A stretch of DNA of 64,000 nt from Saururus chinensis (lineage: Eukaryota > Streptophyta > Magnoliopsida > Piperales > Saururaceae), in the NCBI GenBank assembly GCA_035235625.1, contig CP141140.1, positions 48,045,351 through 48,109,350 on the forward strand, written 5' to 3'. Positions 63,202 through 64,000 of this stretch are shown piece by piece (positions within the stretch are counted from its first letter, which is position 1; every line of letters begins with the position of its first letter). The position numbers and the translations under genes were made by a program. The notes under the pieces are model-generated. The model was not told the origin of the DNA. It made no database searches and saw only the letters and a list, made by a program, of their open reading frames with translations.

Positions 63202-64000
63202 ATGACAAACGGTCGTGTTTACGAGAGAAGAAACCCACCTGTCGGCCAAGAGAATGCCGGGGCGGAACCAGCAATGACCCCAGGCCACCAAACCGCAGCC
63301 GCCCAGTCCCCTGTTGCTGCCGTTCTGAATTCTATCGCCGGTCTGTTCCCAGAAGTGGTGGCGGAAATTCCTCAGGCCGCCGCTGCCCAGTTGGCCACCG
63401 GAGCAAACCAGTCTTCCAACGGATGCGACCAAATTCTGGGGGCGCTGTCAACATTGCAGATTCAAACCATGGAGATGCAGCGTCTGTTTCTCTAGGAGTT
63501 GAAGTCTGACCTTCGGTCGTCTGCAGAGTGCCAGCAAGCAACCTTGGACCAAATACGCAAGGATCAGGCCGCTTGTTTGGTTGCATTCACAGCAGGATCA
63601 GCGCCTGCTCCTCCTCCCGTTGCATTCCCTCTGTCGGCTGCAGCCCGCCCCCATGGCAAGGGACTTCTCCAGCGACCATCGGCAACCCTTTTTCCCCATG
63701 GATCAGGTCGACCTGCACCCAGCCCATTCCCGCAGACATTCACCAATGATGTGCGGATGCCGGCCCCTTCAATTGGACCAAGTCACGCCCCATTTGCGTC
63801 CGTAATGGGCAATGAGCCAGCCCCCATTCATTAGTGGCATGATAATGACATCTACTCGGATAAAGTAGCATAGGGAACCTATGGTTCAACTCCTAAGGCA
63901 AGCACTGTTCGCCTAAATTTTCCTGAATACTCGGGGGAGGACAACCCCGCCGAGTGGGTCTCACGAGCGGAGCGTTTTTTCACATATCAGGGAGCACGGC
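63202..64000 (+). pseudogene. gag remnant of the Reina-like element at the right edge
   Basis: It begins [20 protein letters not shown], near identical in its first residues to the gag start at 39513, followed by an Ala/Pro/Gln-rich segment, LGALSTLQIQTMEMQRLFL, and the gag-core start [20 protein letters not shown] near the window end. A fossil, incomplete in the window. Confidence 0.82.

Larger units (their letters stand above)
62798..64000 (+). mobile_element. Reina-like chromovirus, 5' end, running off the window
   Basis: LTR, PBS and gag of a fourth element of the same lineage, here on the plus strand, opposite to the host gene. The remainder lies beyond 64000. The visible gag has about two or three breaks. 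Age cannot be estimated without the second LTR. Confidence 0.82.

Noticed and set aside
1-64000. CRISPR arrays, riboswitches, rRNA and tRNA genes
   Set aside because: No regular spacer-repeat array, no tRNA cloverleaf or rRNA core motifs were noticed; PBS motifs explain the tRNA-like 12-mers.

Overview
The window is nuclear DNA of a flowering plant. The evidence is one spliced host gene with plant-type GT-AG introns, several lineages of plant Ty3/gypsy chromovirus (Reina-like, CRM-like and long-LTR Tekay/Del-like), plant hAT, Harbinger-like and Stowaway DNA elements, and RTE-type LINE remnants. Nothing identifies the species. No bacterial operon, CRISPR array, rRNA or tRNA gene was recognised.

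The host gene is on the minus strand. I assembled 14 coding exons by eye between 59752 (most 5' exon visible) and the stop codon at 15322-15324. All 13 introns have GT-AG ends and matching phase, and the joined frame stays open for 375 codons. The product is the C-terminal part of a kinesin-light-chain-like TPR protein ending in a short charged helix. One exon is only 12 nt long. The first visible exon begins at a splice acceptor, so the gene continues 5' of 59752. It covers at least 44.4 kb, over 97 percent of it intron, and the introns are filled with transposons.

Layout. 1-12438: gene-free nest of long LTRs (C and B inside D, A inside B); A and B each have perfect 5-bp target-site duplications. 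12439-15320: gag/LTR remnant, decayed hAT element with a 27-nt poly-G run, then the 3' flank of the host gene. 15322-24927: last exon, a 9.4-kb intron holding a near-complete Reina-like element (17941-23465), and the penultimate exon. 24928-32307: exons with a Stowaway MITE, two RTE LINE pieces, a palindromic MITE and a long LTR in the introns. 32308-43998: an intron with a younger Reina-like element (34372-39932) inserted into an older one that starts 19 nt from a splice donor. 43999-45072: a cluster of five exons. 45073-56813: an intron with a CRM-like element split by a 2-kb TIR element, plus pieces of related elements. 56814-59752: four exons, including the microexon. 59945-62600: unassigned repeat-like DNA. 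62798-64000: 5' end of another Reina-like element running off the window on the plus strand.

Only one host gene is visible, so there is no pathway to reconstruct. The biology here is how a gene keeps an open spliced frame while its introns absorb many insertions, and the layered history of those insertions. Ages and similarity values are estimates by eye.
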